A stretch of DNA of 64,000 nt from Ampelomyces quisqualis (GCA_018398575.1 JAGTXZ010000010.1:186001-250000), one strand, 5' to 3'; positions 49,458 through 63,838 are shown, numbered from the stretch's first letter. Numbers and translations: made by a program. Notes: generated from the letters alone by a model not told the origin.

Positions 49458-51930
49458 ATGCAACTAAATAATGTAACTAATATCTTTCTAACAACACAAG
49501 AACACCTAGATAGTAACAAAACTAAATACACTAGCTATAACTACGCGCACAATAGGCGTCTGCAATAGAAAACTCTTAAGGCAGCTCTAAATAACTAGTA
49601 TATAGAGTTGCAAGCAGCCTACGTTAATGTTACTAACAATATAATTTGCAAAACTTTACGTTAACTTTAGCAACAGCTACCTAAATACAACAGCTATAAA
49701 ATACTAGAGTTTAATAATAGATAGCTTACTATATATAAACAACAACACAGCGTGCAGTTATATAAATAGTTTACAAAAATAGTAGGCAACTACAGCAGTA
49801 TAACAGTTAAGAACACTAAGCTTATAATAGAAGAGATTTGCAACATAGTAAGTAGATACGCGCCTAAGAATTTATATAACATAGACAAGGCTAGCATATA
49901 CTAGAAACACTTGCCCTAATACACGTTAGCAGACAATCTAAGAGCTAGACCTAGACTAGACAAAGAGTATATAACTAGTGTGCTGTGCATAAACGTAGAT
50001 AGCTTAGACTAAGTGCCTCTATAGTTTATAGAATTCTTAAACTATATAACTTATATAGACAGTAAGAAGAACCTAAATATCTATAGTCTTAGTTATGTCT
50101 ATTAAGACAATAATTCTACCTAGATAGACACTAACATTATGCTAGAATAGCTAAAATAGTTTAATAACTATATAAACAGACAAGTATTATTGCTAATTAA
50201 TAGGTTCCTGCCTTACAAACACGTAGTAGCTAAGCTTTAGATAAGCTACTAATTACTACAGAACGTTTAGTATGTACAGTGTTAATGTACTACAGGCTTA
50301 TTATAGTAATAGAGGTTATAATACTTACTAATACAATAGAGTTATATTTCTGCCTATAGGTAGCATAATATTATACTAACTAATAGACTAAGGCATTACC
50401 TGCGTATAGAAGGCTAAAGTCTGCGCCTATTTTCTACACTTTGTAGTAGAGAAAAGCATAATAGGTAAATATCCTACTAAGATAATAGATATTATCTACG
50501 CTATTTACTAGAGATATTGCGCGTAGTATAACAAGATAAGAGCTAAGACTATATATAGTAGCTAGCAGATCTTAACATATCTAAATATGTACTACAGCCT
50601 ACAGCTATATATAGCTAACTTCTAAAAGACCTACTACAAGCTTAACAATTTAGTTAACTAGCTTAAAGACATACGCGTTGTTAATAGTATAGATGTTAGA
50701 AGCTTTATTAAGTTACCTAAAGAGCGCAATCCTAACTACAAAGATCTAGCCTACCTCTTAGACTATATTATTGCAATATACAGCCTAAACAAGATAGAAG
50801 AGAACTATAAGGTACTGTTGCTTCCTAGACTATTACACTGCAAAGTAACAGACATAATAGATTAACTATAGGTGTACGTAGGTTAGCAAGAGTTTACTAC
50901 AAACAATAGGCAATATATTAACAAGCTAAAAGCACTGTAATAGGCAACTATAAAATAGATAGCTATAGAGCTATAAGACAGACGCTAAAAAGATATACGC
51001 AACTAAGTAGTAAGACTGCGCTAATGCAAACACAAGAATGCTATATACCTAAAATAAGATAACGCTAGGCTGTCTGTAAGCGTAAAAACTAAGAGTAATA
51101 TTATAGTGTAGTTATAGTTAGAAAAGTATAACAATACTATACTTAACTAGAACAAGAATAGCTATTACACAAATTATCTTACAGGGCCTGTAATCTCTAG
51201 TATTTTAGCTAGCGCATTAACTAAAATAACTAGATAATATTAGCCTAGCAAACACTAAAATTAAAGAATAATTACTTAGCACTAACTATATTTAGCTAAA
51301 GACTAGATTAATAATTTAAAGTAGTAGCACATAATCTATGCAACTAAAAGAGCAGGGTTGTTAAGAAATTATACACGCACAGTAACATCTAGGTAGGACA
51401 GCAGCGTAGGAAGTTAAGCACCCTAGCATACTAGCACTAAGCAGAGACACTACACTATAAGATATGTTAACAAGAGATAAGGCTATTATACAAGAATACA
51501 AGACAATAGATAATAACAGTATTCTTTATAAGATACTGCGTACTGTACAATTTGCAATATTAGTTACTAATACTAAGAGAAAACACTTAAACAAAGGAAT
51601 ACTACTATATTAATAGCAAACTTAGCGTTAAAAAGAGAAAACTAATCTTTTTATAAACAAATCTATAGAACGTAGGGCAGAATTATCTAGTTAAAAACAC
51701 AAACGTCTTAAACTAATATTAAAATGCATAATAGAAGTAGGCCGCTATACACTTCCTTGCTAGCTGCAAGCTGCGTATACTATAGAGATCTATTAACTAC
51801 TGTCTACGCTAATAGCACATAGTCTAAGGCGTTAGATACACTAACAGATAATATAGAATTACAATAGAACAATATAGTGCAAAAGAATAGAAGGCAACAG
51901 ACAGCTTCTCTTGCTAACAGGACTATAGAT
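49458..51930 (+). pseudogene. pogo/Fot1-like transposase, RIP-degraded (copy 3)
   Basis: Counterpart of 1087-3560, starting ATG CAA at 49458. The first catalytic block near 49876 reads YNIDKAS, so here the first Asp (GAC) survives while copy 1 has Asn. The second block reads LLLINRF, and the third is LIDQGIT near 50387. The 70-bp interval has GTATGT and ends in TAG. Comparing copies therefore recovers at least the first and third catalytic Asp. The adjacent Glu is Lys in all copies I read. Confidence 0.82.
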
Positions 51931-52015
51931 GCATAAAAAACTTCCCTATAATTCTACGTAAACTGCTAGACGCTAGTATACAACTTAAACATTCTAACGC
52001 AGCCTTATTGCGTAA

Positions 52016-52360
52016 CCTATCTACTACAATAGTACTAGTAGGTTTAGCTAAGTTTACCTGCTAGACTAAAGAGAGTGCTACTAATATAATATACAAGAGG
52101 TAAGTTACTTATATTATAATACAAAAATATAAGAGGTAAGAATTTTACTTAGTACTATATAGTGTTCTACAGTACTATATAGTAGACCTGTCTACTATAA
52201 TAGTACTAGTAGGTTTAGCTAAGTTTGCTTGCTAGACTAAAGAAAGTACTACTACTATAATATACAAGAGGTAAGTTACTTACACTATAATGCAAAAAAC
52301 TAAAAAGTAAGAATTTTGCTTAGTGCTACATAGTGCTATATAGTACTATACAGTACTGTA
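52016..52360. repeat. 171-bp direct repeat, copy 3
   Basis: Units at 52016 and 52187, followed to about 52870 by AT-rich spacer without a recognisable feature. Confidence 0.83.
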
Positions 52361-52870
52361 CCAAGAATAACACGCAGTAAAAGGCGCCCCCTTAGAATAC
52401 ACTTTTACTTACCTTAAAGACATAACACAACGCGTTAGCGCTAGGTAAAAGGCTATATAATGCTAGGACAAAACTCTACTTACTTTTACCTGCACTTATA
52501 ATTTAACCTACTACTATAACTATATAATGCTGCGTTGCTACTACAAACGCACTATAACTACATAATAATAACAATAGTACTATAACACAAATACACGTAA
52601 TTTTCTATATTATGTTTACTACACTACACTGTATATTATAATACTATTATAAGTAAGTATATAATATAAGTACACCTACACACACTAACTAAGCTGTAGC
52701 TATTCTACTGTTCTTACACCTGCCTGCACTATTCTTAACTATTATATATAACATATTATATAATACGCGCGTTATAGAATTGCAACAACAAGTATAAGTA
52801 GTAGCTACCTTAATTAAATAAATAGTACATAAGCAATGCAAAGACAATAACTACTAACAATGTATTATAG

Positions 52871-55800
52871 GTAATTATAAGAATAGGCTATAATATTAAT
52901 ATAGTAGACTAGCGCATATAGGTTAAAGAGATAATAGATTTTATCTAGCATAAGAACACATATAACAAGATTAAACAGGTATACCTATAGGCTAACTACC
53001 TAAAGATAATGCGCAGCCTAATAATAGATAAATAGCTTAAGTATACTATATGCCTCTAACTAACTAATAGTAGTATACTAAGAGAATTCTATAAGGCAAC
53101 AGCTAGCGCTGTATAGAAGAAGATAATCTTAGAAATTTAAGACTATAGCAATAAAGTTAAAGCTAAACATATAGAAAGATAGCTAACACCTGCAAACTTA
53201 GAACTAGAACGCACATAGTTAGCATTAGTAGTCTTAAGTTCTTCTGCTGCTTTAGTAACCTAGCTAATAGGCCTTACTACAATAACAACTAAACTGTTAC
53301 TTAATAACGTTAATATCTATATTATAGACAGCGTACATTATTAAACTACTTAGACCTTCCTACTTTTAAGGCTAATAACAGCTGCACGTTAACAGTAGCT
53401 TAAAGACAGCAACTTTAAGATAAAGCTACAACATCTTAAATATAGTGCACTTGTTAAATACCTGTTACAACCAAAATTTATAGACTAGTACACAGTTAGG
53501 ACTTTAAAGATATTTAACGCGTTAGCGCTACACCTAATTACTAACAATAATAATCTAGCTATAACTGTTAACTTACACATTAAGATAAGAAGCCTTAAGG
53601 GCGTTATAATTAAATGCTAGACTCTAGTATAAGACAAAGTTAAGCCTAGTAGTAATATAACTTAGAACAGTATACAAATAATAACAGCTAACTACATAAT
53701 ATAGTGCACTTTACTTTAGGCAGTAACAGCAACATTATAAACCTAGTAGGTGCTACTAGAAACAAGAGGCAAAGGCGCCTCTACTTAGAGCTTAATAACA
53801 ACACTAAAGACAATAACTATAAATAACAAAAGACAATAAGAGCGCTAGCAGACCTAGCCTGTAAACTATTAATAGGACCTAAAGCAAATAGTAGCAAACA
53901 CTTTAATAGATAGAGCAGAGGCAAAAAGAAGAAGGATAACAGCCTAGACATACACATTAAGACTCTAACTACTAAAATTAAGCGCCTAGAAGAGTAGAAC
54001 AACAGCACTATAAAGAAAGTAGAGGAAAGTAGAGACAAAGATGCTGCGCAAACACAAAACAACGCAACATCTACGCTAATTACTACACCTAGACAGAAAC
54101 GCAAGAGTACTATAAGGAAACAATAGAGGTTACTAGAAGAAGATGCTTACTCTAGTAGTAAAGAAGAATAAGAAGAGTATAATAAAGGTAATAGAGATAA
54201 GAATAAAGAGCTCTAGTTAGCAAAACAACTTGCGTTAGAAGAAAGGCTGCAGCTCTAAGCCTTACTAAACGTAAGGTAAGTGCACTATAGAAAGCTTATA
54301 ACTATAATCTACGTAACTAACACGTAAGACAGGATAGTAGATAAACTGCAAGCTTAAATTAGAGTAGCAATAGAACACTGCTAAGAGAACAAATAGCAGG
54401 AAGTAGCTAACTTCTTTAGATCTCTACTAAAAGACTTTAAGGATAACGCGCCTATAATACTACATTTATTATAGGGACTAACAGTCCTATTTATAGTATA
54501 CTAACTAATAGAAGCCTATATACTTTACAAAAAAGAGCTATCTTTAGACAATAGTAGTATATTTAGAAACATAATAAGTATAGGAAAAATAAGATTAGCT
54601 GTACTTATAATAATTATAAAGCATGCGCACTTTAAGAACTAGACTAAAGTGTAAGAGGACTAATTAAAAAATAAAACTAGTTAATATAGGGCTAAAGACA
54701 ATAGTTAAGAACAGTGCCCTATAACAGACTAATAGACATTCCTATGTGCATGCAAAAAAAACCCTTTAATACTAGAAGAGCTATAGTTAGTAGCATTTAT
54801 AGTAAGCAGATAGAGCTGCGCACTAGCTGTATAGAAGGCTAAAATTATTACTATAGGCCTCTGCAAATCTAAATAGTGCAACCTAAAAGACCCTCTTGTG
54901 CTCTGTATCTGCTTTATAGACAACACCCCTCTATAGAGCATAGGCACACTAACAGTAGACAAAGAAATAGAGATAAGAATTAATCTGTAAGTTAAACAGC
55001 ACTTTGCAGCGTTTAACTAAAACGTTCTACTACGCAAATTTACAAAGGATAGTAAGAAGTATATAAAGACAGTTTTGTAGTATATCTAAGAACGCTATAT
55101 ACTAAAAGTCTACCTAAGTGCAACTGCGCACTGTCTAGTACTATCTACTAGCTAATTTATAATTGTATACAGCTACATAACATTAGTAAAACGTGTACTT
55201 AATAAATACTAAACTATAAGACTTATAACTACACGTAAAATATTATTAAAAGGTAGTAAAGTAAGCGCAACAGACGCCTTTAATATTCTTAGCTATGTAG
55301 TAATATAGGGACGTATTATCTTTAATAAGTTCTATAACTATAAATCTAAGAATACTATTATAGGTAACTTGTACAAGACTATTTAAGTTAAGAACTATAG
55401 TTATTAGTAGAAGGCCTAGGCCCTCTTAGGTACACTAATAGAGAAGAGTCTCTATAAGATACTTATTTTTATCTTCCTAGCGCTTAGCAGACTACAAGAT
55501 AATAAGAACTTCTTAAACTAGCACTGTTTTACAAGTAAGAAGGATAATATAGATAGTTTTAAACTATTTACTGCTACTAACTCTGTGTACGCAAGCATTA
55601 AGAAAATTATAAATATAAAAGAAATAAGAAAGATGTTAGGCCTAGTTATAGCAAAGGGCTAGGATACCTACTTATCTAAGGTATAAGAAAGAGTTAAAAA
55701 CGTGCTTAATTCTCCTAAGTATATAGCGCTTATAGCGTTAGGAAAGAAGATTATAGTAAAGTTTATGCTGCGTTAAACTCTAGTTACGCAAGACCTATAA

Positions 55801-56906
55801 GGCTAGAAGATTTTAGGCATTAAGGGTAACTTCCTAACGTTCTACTAGCTATGCTAAACAGATAACTTCTAATTGCTTATAGCTAATGCAATAACAAGAT
55901 GTAAAATAGTGCTATAATAAGAAGAGCTAAACAGCGCAAAAGCTAAGAGTATATATATATTTAACTGCGCTAAGATGCAAAGTATTGCAATATTTCTAAT
56001 ACTAGCCTAGCTTAAGGCTGCGCTGTTTAAAAGCAAAGGAAGTAAGAAAACTAAGCAGTTTACATTAACGTATATCTAATAGCACTTCTAGTAGCTAGAC
56101 AAAAGAATATTTACTAACAACCTTAACTTACTGCTTGTATATAGTGCAAAGTATAAGGCAATTAAGCTAGAGGCTAAAAGAACCTATGTTAAAACTAGAC
56201 CTAATCTTAATTAGAAGAGCCTAGCAGATAATTAAATAGTACTACGCAATATTTAGGCCAAAATCTTTATTAGCTTATATAAACTATGTGTGCAACTAGT
56301 GCTCTAGATAGAGCTTTAAAAAAAATTTGGCAAAGATGTAGTTCTTCTACTAAGGAAAGAAATGCTAAAGTCTAAAATAGACGCTGTGTTAGTAAAATAG
56401 AGAGACCTAGACTTAACATTTATTTTAGTAGCGTTAATAGCGTTTGCAGAAGCTATTACGCTAATTAAAGCAAATAAGGTTATAATTGCAGAGCCTTAAG
56501 ACAAACAAGGTACCTAAGACTAATTTATGTTTAGGGTATATTAACTAGGCTAGCTAGTAGACGTGTGTAAGGGCATTATTCTGTATAACCTAAAAAGTAA
56601 TCTAGAAACAAAAGTTCTAAAAAAGCAGAATGTAAAGACATTGTTGCGTAGTAGTCTGCAAGGTGTAATAACAAAAAGAGAAGAGATTAAGTAAGATTAT
56701 AACAAGGAAATTCCTATAAAGCTTAAGAGGCTAGTGTAAATTAGGTAAATTAAGTAGTAGAACTGCAGAGTACAGTACACTACTGTGCAAAGCTGTAAGA
56801 TAAAAAACACTTAAGTAGATATGTAGCCTAGTTCTAGAAGTACAAGAATATAAAAAGTATTGTAAAAGAAGTATATACGTAGACGTAACGCAAAATTAAT
56901 TTAAAG
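52871..56906 (+). pseudogene. Long unknown gene of the big TIR element (copy 3)
   Basis: Counterpart of 4500-8535 with the same length and order of landmarks. No known domain. Most differences from the other copies are transitions. Confidence 0.6.
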
Positions 56907-57194
56907 CGCAAAGATAGTATAGATTTGCAGCAAAACTTAAACTAAGTAACAGCGCTATTAAAAAGATTGCTTTAGACTTAAACTATAGTTAGGCATAGTT
57001 AAAGACAGGCTACTAACTAGTAACACAGTTATGTAGATAGTGCAAAGCTATATTAAATATAAGAACTATAAACTATTTTGTAAAAGGGTTCTATAAACTA
57101 AGCTGCTAATAATAGTATGCTAGGCATTACTATTGTTGCTTAGCATAGCAGAGCACAGTTAAGAACTGTCTAGTAGCTAGTAGTACAGTTGTGT

Positions 57195-57244
57195 TAACAG
57201 TGTTGCTAATATTGCAGATGTTGCTAACGTTGTATTTTCCTAAC
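57195..57244. repeat. Right subterminal 9-bp repeats and TIR, copy 3
   Basis: GTTGCTAAT, ATTGCAGAT, GTTGCTAAC, then the TIR at 57235-57244. Confidence 0.76.
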
Positions 57245-57350
57245 AACTATTAGAGTACTTTTAGTCCTAATCTACTAGCTTTCTACATAATCTGTTACTA
57301 AGCCTTTATAAGGTATTAGATATAACATGTGTTTGCATATACTTGTTATA
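57245..57350 (-). repeat. 3' LTR of retrotransposon copy 3, last 106 bp
   Basis: It continues the LTR broken at 38622. It ends TTGTTATA, where CA at the terminus became TA, and is followed by the polypurine tract region. Confidence 0.9.
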
Positions 57351-57656
57351 TTACCCCTCTTTTTAAAATTAATAGTTTCTATTAATTAGGTCTGTATTAG
57401 TGTTGTTTTAGATACCTTTCTAAATTGTTATAAACTCTTATTTACCTTAAGTTTATTTTAGGATAATATAATATAGCTGTTTGTTATTGTTTTAATTAGC
57501 GTATTTAACGTTCCTAACTTTACCTTAAGCTTTTTAAGCATATATATAAGGCTAGCCTTCTAGTATACTACTTTTCTATACTCTCTCCTTTACGTTTATA
57601 TACCTAAAGCTATCTAAGCCTTATTCTTTCTTAATTACTAGCTAACTATATAGTAG

Positions 57657-58370
57657 ATACACACAATGCTTATTCCTATCCCTTCTAGAGCTTATTTCCT
57701 AGCCTATTAGGTTATTTGCCTATAGGCTGCAAGGGCTTTTGCCTGCAGCTATTTTAATATTAAGTTTAGATTCTATTTAGACGTGTCTAAGAAGTGTGCT
57801 TATTGCATACTCTTAAATAAGAAGTGTTGCCTAGTTTTTCTATATATAGGCTAAGAGTATAATAGCTTTTTTAAGGCCTTTAACTGCAGGTTTACTGCCT
57901 TAGGTAGAGATAAGTCTAATAAGGTAGTATTAAAGTAAGAGGCTGCTGTTAAGAAGGCAGGGTTTTAGTTAGCTACTGTTATACAAGTAGGTACTGTACA
58001 AGTAGCTAATATAAATAACACTAACTTATTAGTTAGCGCTTATTACTAGAAGAAGGAGCTAGCTAGAGAGGTTAGGGTAATAGCTAAGGAGGTTAGGTTG
58101 CTTAGAAGAAGCACAGCTAGGTTAACTAGTGTAGTTACTTAGCTAGTAGATGTTATAATAGTATTAAGAGCTAATTAGTTAGCAGAGTAAGAGAAGGCAC
58201 AGAAGGCAGCATAAGAGGCTAGTACTCGCAGTAAGTAAGGCTAGAACAGAAGACAACTAGGTAGTACGTTAGTGTCTGCACCTAAGGATTTAGATAATTA
58301 AGAACGTACTACTAGTAGCAATAATAGTCTACTATTAGATCTAATAGAAGAGTAAGACTCTTATAGTTAA
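57657..58370 (+). pseudogene. Opposite-strand gene with C-x2-C-x6-C motif (copy 3)
   Basis: Counterpart of 24585-25298 at a constant offset of 33,072, so no indel separates them from the Cys motif (KKCAYC at 57789-57806) to the stop (58368-58370). The frame carries more TAA/TAG than in copy 2. The tail-to-tail overlap with the pol stop is kept. Confidence 0.65.
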
Positions 58371-61300
58371 TAGCTGTTACCTACTAGTGTAGTAGTTGCA
58401 ATATTAAGTTTAATTTCTTTAATATAATTATTTTATAATACTGTAAGATCTTTAACTTCTTTTTCTTATACTATAATCTACTTAGCTAACGCTTGTAGAA
58501 GTTCTAGCTATTTTAGATAGCGTTTATAGAACGCTTGTAATATATATAGAGCGCCTATAAAGTTTAAGGTATTGTACTAGGTAAGGTTAAGATTATAGCC
58601 TACCTATTTTATATAATACTTTAGAATAGAGTAGTATAGCTTGCTAGCTAAGATCTCTTTAACTACCTATTCTTTAACGCCTTAAATTAGGATGCTAGAT
58701 AAGTTTAGGCTTAGCTAACTAAGTAGAAGGTTGTTAGAGTTCTTGTAGAGGACGTCTAGAGTAAATACGTTATAGATCTTAGAACCTTTAGGTAGCTTTA
58801 GTTAAAATAAATAGCTAACTTATTCTAGAACTTTAAAAAGGCCTTTCTACAATTTAGCAAGTTTGCAACTTAGGTAGGTAACAGATAGGTTTTAAGTTAA
58901 AAGGTAAACTTTGTTACTTACTACCTAATTAACAGGTTAATAATAGTTGTTTACCTTAGTAGCTATCTATTACTGCGCCTTTTTTATATTATCTTTAGCT
59001 GTGCGCTAGGCTGTATATATATAGGTAGCTAAGCTTAAGGCATCTTTAACGTTTATATCTTTGTGTTTTAAAGAGAATAGTGCTTAATCCTAGCTCTATT
59101 ATAGTTTAGATCTAAACAAGAGCTAGTACAGCGCTATACTAATTGCAGAGTGTAGTAGCGTAGCTTAGGCTTAATTAATTATTAGTAAAAGGTTACTCTA
59201 GTTGTCCTAGTAATAAAATACAAAGAGCCTTAATTATTAATTAATATACTTATTTATAATCTTAGTTTGTCTATTAGTTTGTTTATAGTAGGCTGTAGAA
59301 AGCTTAATTTGCACGCCTAGGATCTTACAGAACTTAAACTAGAATTAGGACACAAACTAGAGGCTGCAGTTAGACACTATACTTTTAGGCGTATAACTAA
59401 ATTAGTATACCTATTAGATAAATAAGTAAGCTATTTCTTGCGCGTTAATTGTTTTATAGTAAGGAATAGAAACAGCTTGCTTTAATAGGCAATTAATAAT
59501 AACTATAATTTAATTATAGCTATGCTAATTAGTTAGGAATATCTTAAAATCTATATACAAATACTATATAGGCCTATTAGGAATTAGTAACAGATAGAGG
59601 AAACCTTAGGATTAGAGCTGTCTTAGATAGGATCTTTAACAAGTAACGCAGTTTTGTACATAGCGTTTGCATATAGCTTCTATACCTTTCTAGTAGTATT
59701 ACTAAGCTAAGAGCTAATACGTCTTTATAGCACTTAGATAAGTAGTAGATACCTAATTGTAAGCTTCTCTAATTAGTTAGGTACACAAGAGAGAATCCTT
59801 AGGTACACAAAGGCGTAAGTAATAAAGTAGTAGTTCTTCTTAGATATAATATAGCTGTAGTAGCTTAAGACGCTCTTCTTTAAAGGAGTAGTAATTCTCT
59901 GCTAGTAAAGCTTTAATTAGTTCTAATAAGTTAAAATTTAGGAGAGCACTAATAGATTAGACTAAAATAGCTAAAATATTAACCTCTAGCTAGTTACAGA
60001 CGTAGTTCTAAGCTAGTTTAGAGTTAACTAAGGAGTTTAGGCGTTTAGGTCCTAGAAGTATACAGAATCTATTGTCTTGTTAGGCAGCCTTAACCTTACT
60101 AACGTTCTGTTCTCTTTAGCTTAGGATATTAGCTTACTTGTTAAGCTTGCTAGGTGTATACTTAATACAGAAATTAAACAAGGCAATAATCTTTACCTAT
60201 TGTGCTTAACGTATATTAAGAACCTTAGTAGTTATAAAGTATTCTAAGGAGTAGTAATCTAAATACACCTAGATTTAACTCTGTATAGAGGTAAGTTTAG
60301 CTCTCTACTTCTTAAACGCTTTTAAAATAGTAAAAAGTTCTTTGTTATATATTTCTTAATTAAGCTTAGCCCTAGATAGAGTGTAACTATAGAAGGCTAT
60401 AAGATACTACTTGTTGTTAGAGTGCTTCTAAGAGAGTACTCTTACTATTACTCTATCTAACGCGTTAGTTTCTAACTTTGTATTATACTTAGGATAAAAA
60501 TAAGATAGTATAGAAATAGCTAGGAGTAAAGCTTTAATCTAATTAAAAGCCTATTAGCAGTCTATAGTCTATTTAAACAGTGTAGAGAGACTTTAAAGCT
60601 TTATAATTAGTTTAGCTATACAAAAGAAATCCTTAATAAATTGTTAATAGAAACTAGTAAAACTAAGAAATAACTTAACACTAGTAACTATAGTAAGTTT
60701 AGCCTAGTTTTAGAGTACTTCTACCTTATTAGAGTTAACTTTAGTGCCCTAGTTTATTAAAACGTAACCTAGATACTTTGTATAGGTTACATAGAATTTA
60801 CTCTTCTAAATGTCTACTTAGAGTCCTATAGTACGTAGGCGCTCTAGAACCTTTTAGACGTGTTCCTAATATAAGTTTATATTCACTAAGTAGATTAGGA
60901 TGTTATTAAGATACGCAATACAGAAATTATTAAGATAATTAATTAGTATATTATTTATATAGCGCTAATACGTTGCTAGCCTATTATATAAGCTAAAAGA
61001 AAGAACCTTACACTTATATATACTATAACAGGTCTAAAAGGTAGTATACTCTTTAGAGTTAAGATCTATACAAATTTTGTTAAAGGCAGCCTAAATATTA
61101 AACTTAGTAAAGATCTTAGCTTTAGAGGGACGTAATAGTAGCTTATTAATATAAAGGATTAGATAGACGTCTTTACGCGTAAGAGCGTTAATCTTCTAGT
61201 AGTCTACACAGATACGTATATCTCTATTTAGTTTATATATACAGAGAATAAGTAAAGTAAAAGGGCTTTAGCTAGCCTTAATAAAACTCTTTTAAAGGTG

Positions 61301-61970
61301 TTCTTAGACGTAGGCCTTAGTAGCTTTAAGCTTCTTCTAATTCTGCTTGTACAGGGGACTAAACGTATTTAGTAATAGTTCTTTAAGAATAATCTTGTAA
61401 TTATACAAACAGTAAAGAGGTAATTAATTAGCTGCTAACTTGCTAAATACATCCTAATACTAAGAGTAACAGGCAGGTAATCTCTTATCTAATTAGCTTT
61501 AATTGTCTGCGTTGTCCTTAGAGGCAAGAATCTTATTAATCTTATAGAGGCTTGTTATAAAGAACTTATTCTAGGGCTTCTTTATAATAAAGTAAAATAC
61601 ATTAGCAGAGATAAGAGCTATGCAGGTACTTAGAGAGAGTTTAGACTTTAAGCAGTTTTGCTTAGTTAGGGTATAAGAAATCTCTAAGATTTTTTAGGCT
61701 AATAAGAGCTTTAAGCATCTCTTAATACAATAAATAGAAAAAAAAGAACAGTAAGAACTGTTTTAGATACAATAGTCTTCTTTCTTCTATAGGGCGTTGC
61801 GTTATTGCATATTAAGATAGATAGTAGCTAGCACTATAGCTTAATATAGAATAGTAGAAATAGAGAGTAAAGAATTATATAAATAGAGGTACTTAAATAG
61901 CTAAATAAACTGTAACCTATTTGTATCTAATTAAATCTTAAATTGTTTTAACTATTAGAGGCTAAGTATA
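58367..61970 (-). pseudogene. pol: Pol polyprotein (copy 3)
   Basis: Same domain order as copy 2. The integrase core SD-x-GP block lies near 59357-59377 and the reverse transcriptase active site near 60890-60915, again with Asn in place of both Asp. The chromodomain lies near 58450-58690. Gag-pol coding sense is minus. Interruptions by TAA/TAG are dense. Confidence 0.86.
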
Positions 61971-62361
61971 CAATTCTAAGACCTAAGATTAAGGATAAGA
62001 AATAAACAGTTTAAAATCTTTTAGCTATTAATATTTAAGTATAGTTAAATATAGTAAGTAACTAAAGAAGAAATCTAATCCTTAAAGCTGCGTACCTAGA
62101 CCTAGAAGAGAAGCTTCTAGATAGGTTACTGCAAGGCTTTAAAAACAGATAAAACAATTTGTAAATTTAAAAATAAGAACTCTTAAGTACTAGTATTAAC
62201 AAGAGTATTAAGGCATAAGCTAAGGCCTTAGTTGTAAAGAAGCGTAGGCATAAGGAAATAGAGACTATAAAATAAATAAGAAAAGTTAAAGTAAGATAGA
62301 TTATAATAGCTTAGGCCTAGAGAGGAGTATCCTTTTTAGCACTTCTATTTCTTATACAATA

Positions 62362-63552
62362 TACTTTCTAATCAGGTTGCTCTTAAGCATCTTTATACTT
62401 ATCTACTTCTATAGCTTTAATCTAACGCATATAAGGCTTTGTGCAGTTACTAAAGTAGTGTCCTAGCTTACTATAATTATAATAACTACTAAGAGTCTTC
62501 TATTATTCTAGCTTAAGAGTCTTTATAAGAAGACACACTATTATAGATTAATAGGCTAGCGTAAAATTTGTTAGAGCGCTAGTAGTAGTAGTCTAATTTA
62601 GCTCCAAATTCTGTTGTAAGGCTAACCTAATTAGCAACTTAGCAGTAGCTAGTGTTATACTTAGTGTAAAGTTATTCTTTTACTTTATATTATATATAGT
62701 AAGGTATTCTACTATCTAATTAAATAAGTTCTTTTATTAGTGCCTAAATCCTAGGTTAGAGGCTTGCAACCCTAGTATAATCTTAGTCTATAAGTAGTAA
62801 AACTACTCTAAAGAGGGTACTTATCCCTTAACTGCAGAACTTAAAAACCTAGCTTTAAACAAGGAGAACATTTTCTCCTTTATTATCTATAATTAATTAA
62901 ACGCTGTATAGCTTTTGGCTACCTTATTACTTATAATAAAGTAGAACTTAAGTAGCTTAATTATTTGCTTAGCGTTCTAGAATTACTCTTAATTAGTATC
63001 TAATAAATATTGTAGCTTAAGATAGCCTTTAGCTAATTCTGTAGTATAGCCCTATACTAAGGCTATGCGTTGTCTTTTAGTCTAATAGTAATCTAAGTTA
63101 ATTTTAAGTTAATCCTAGATTAAGGCCTACTATTAGCAGAAGGTAGAATCTTTTCTATTACTAAGATTGTCTATATTAGGCGTTTTCTTAGATTATTAAA
63201 GTTAGCAAGAGCCTTTATAGTAATATAAGTACTTAGATATAGAGCTGTTAGATAAACAGTAGGGTGTAGAGAAGTTCTAGAGGGTTTTAGTAGTAGGTAA
63301 AGGCTTGTCTAGTCCTACTAATAGAGTTAGTCCTTTCTTAAAGGAATTAATTTCTGCTAAAGCCTGTTTTAAATCTTGTTGTAATTAATTAACTTCTATT
63401 TAAGCAGAGGTTAGATTTAGTGCAGCTCTAGGCTAAGAGGGTTTCTTAGTGTCTATCTTTTTTACTTTAGCACTCTATTACTAGGTTGTTACAGTTAATA
63501 TAGAGTTGTCTTAAAAGAAGGCTCCTAGGGTTAGTTCTTTAGGAGGAGTTAT
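62362..63552 (-). pseudogene. gag: Gag (copy 3)
   Basis: Counterpart of 29290-30480. At the zinc knuckle (62442-62483) the first two Cys have become Tyr (TGT to TAT, TGC to TAT), while Gly-His and the last Cys survive. This is G-to-A change seen from the coding strand. Confidence 0.8.
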
Positions 63553-63825
63553 TAGCGTTGCCTCTAATACTCCTAGGTTATTAATAGTCTCTAAGTTTTT
63601 ATTGTAGCGCTAAACGCAACTTTTACTAAAGTAATCCTAACTATGTGTTAATAGAAAGATCTAAACCTAAAGGCTTTAGCTATTAGAAGATCTAAGGGAT
63701 CCTAACTGTGTTTAATAGATTTAAGGTTGCAAACAGATCTAATTTAGATAGAGTTCTAGACGTTTAAACATAATCTTTTTAAAAGTAAATAGCAATATTA
63801 TCTAAATACTATTACTAGCAGAATA

Positions 63826-63838
63826 AAGTTTCTCTTAT
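63826..63838 (-). promoter_or_regulatory. Primer-binding site, copy 3
   Basis: The plus strand reads AAGTTTCTCTTAT, two bases inside the LTR. Its reverse complement ATAAGAGAAACTT is in the LTR near 63964-63976, so complementarity is kept although both sites have mutated. Confidence 0.65.

Larger units (their letters stand above)
38623..57244 (+). mobile_element. Big TIR element, copy 3 (complete, 18,622 bp)
   Basis: This is the only uninterrupted full copy. The TIRs are GTTAGGAAAA at 38623-38632 and TTTTCCTAAC at 57235-57244. If one more base is allowed on each side the repeat is 11 bp, and the flanks show AC/AC; with 10 bp the flanks show CACT/AACT. Order: left subterminal repeats, leftward gene 1, 89-bp repeats, leftward gene 2, central repeats, pogo-like transposase, 171-bp repeats, long rightward gene, right subterminal repeats. 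The superfamily is not certain: the transposase suggests pogo/Fot, but size and target duplication do not fit the usual small TA-inserting elements. Confidence 0.88.
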
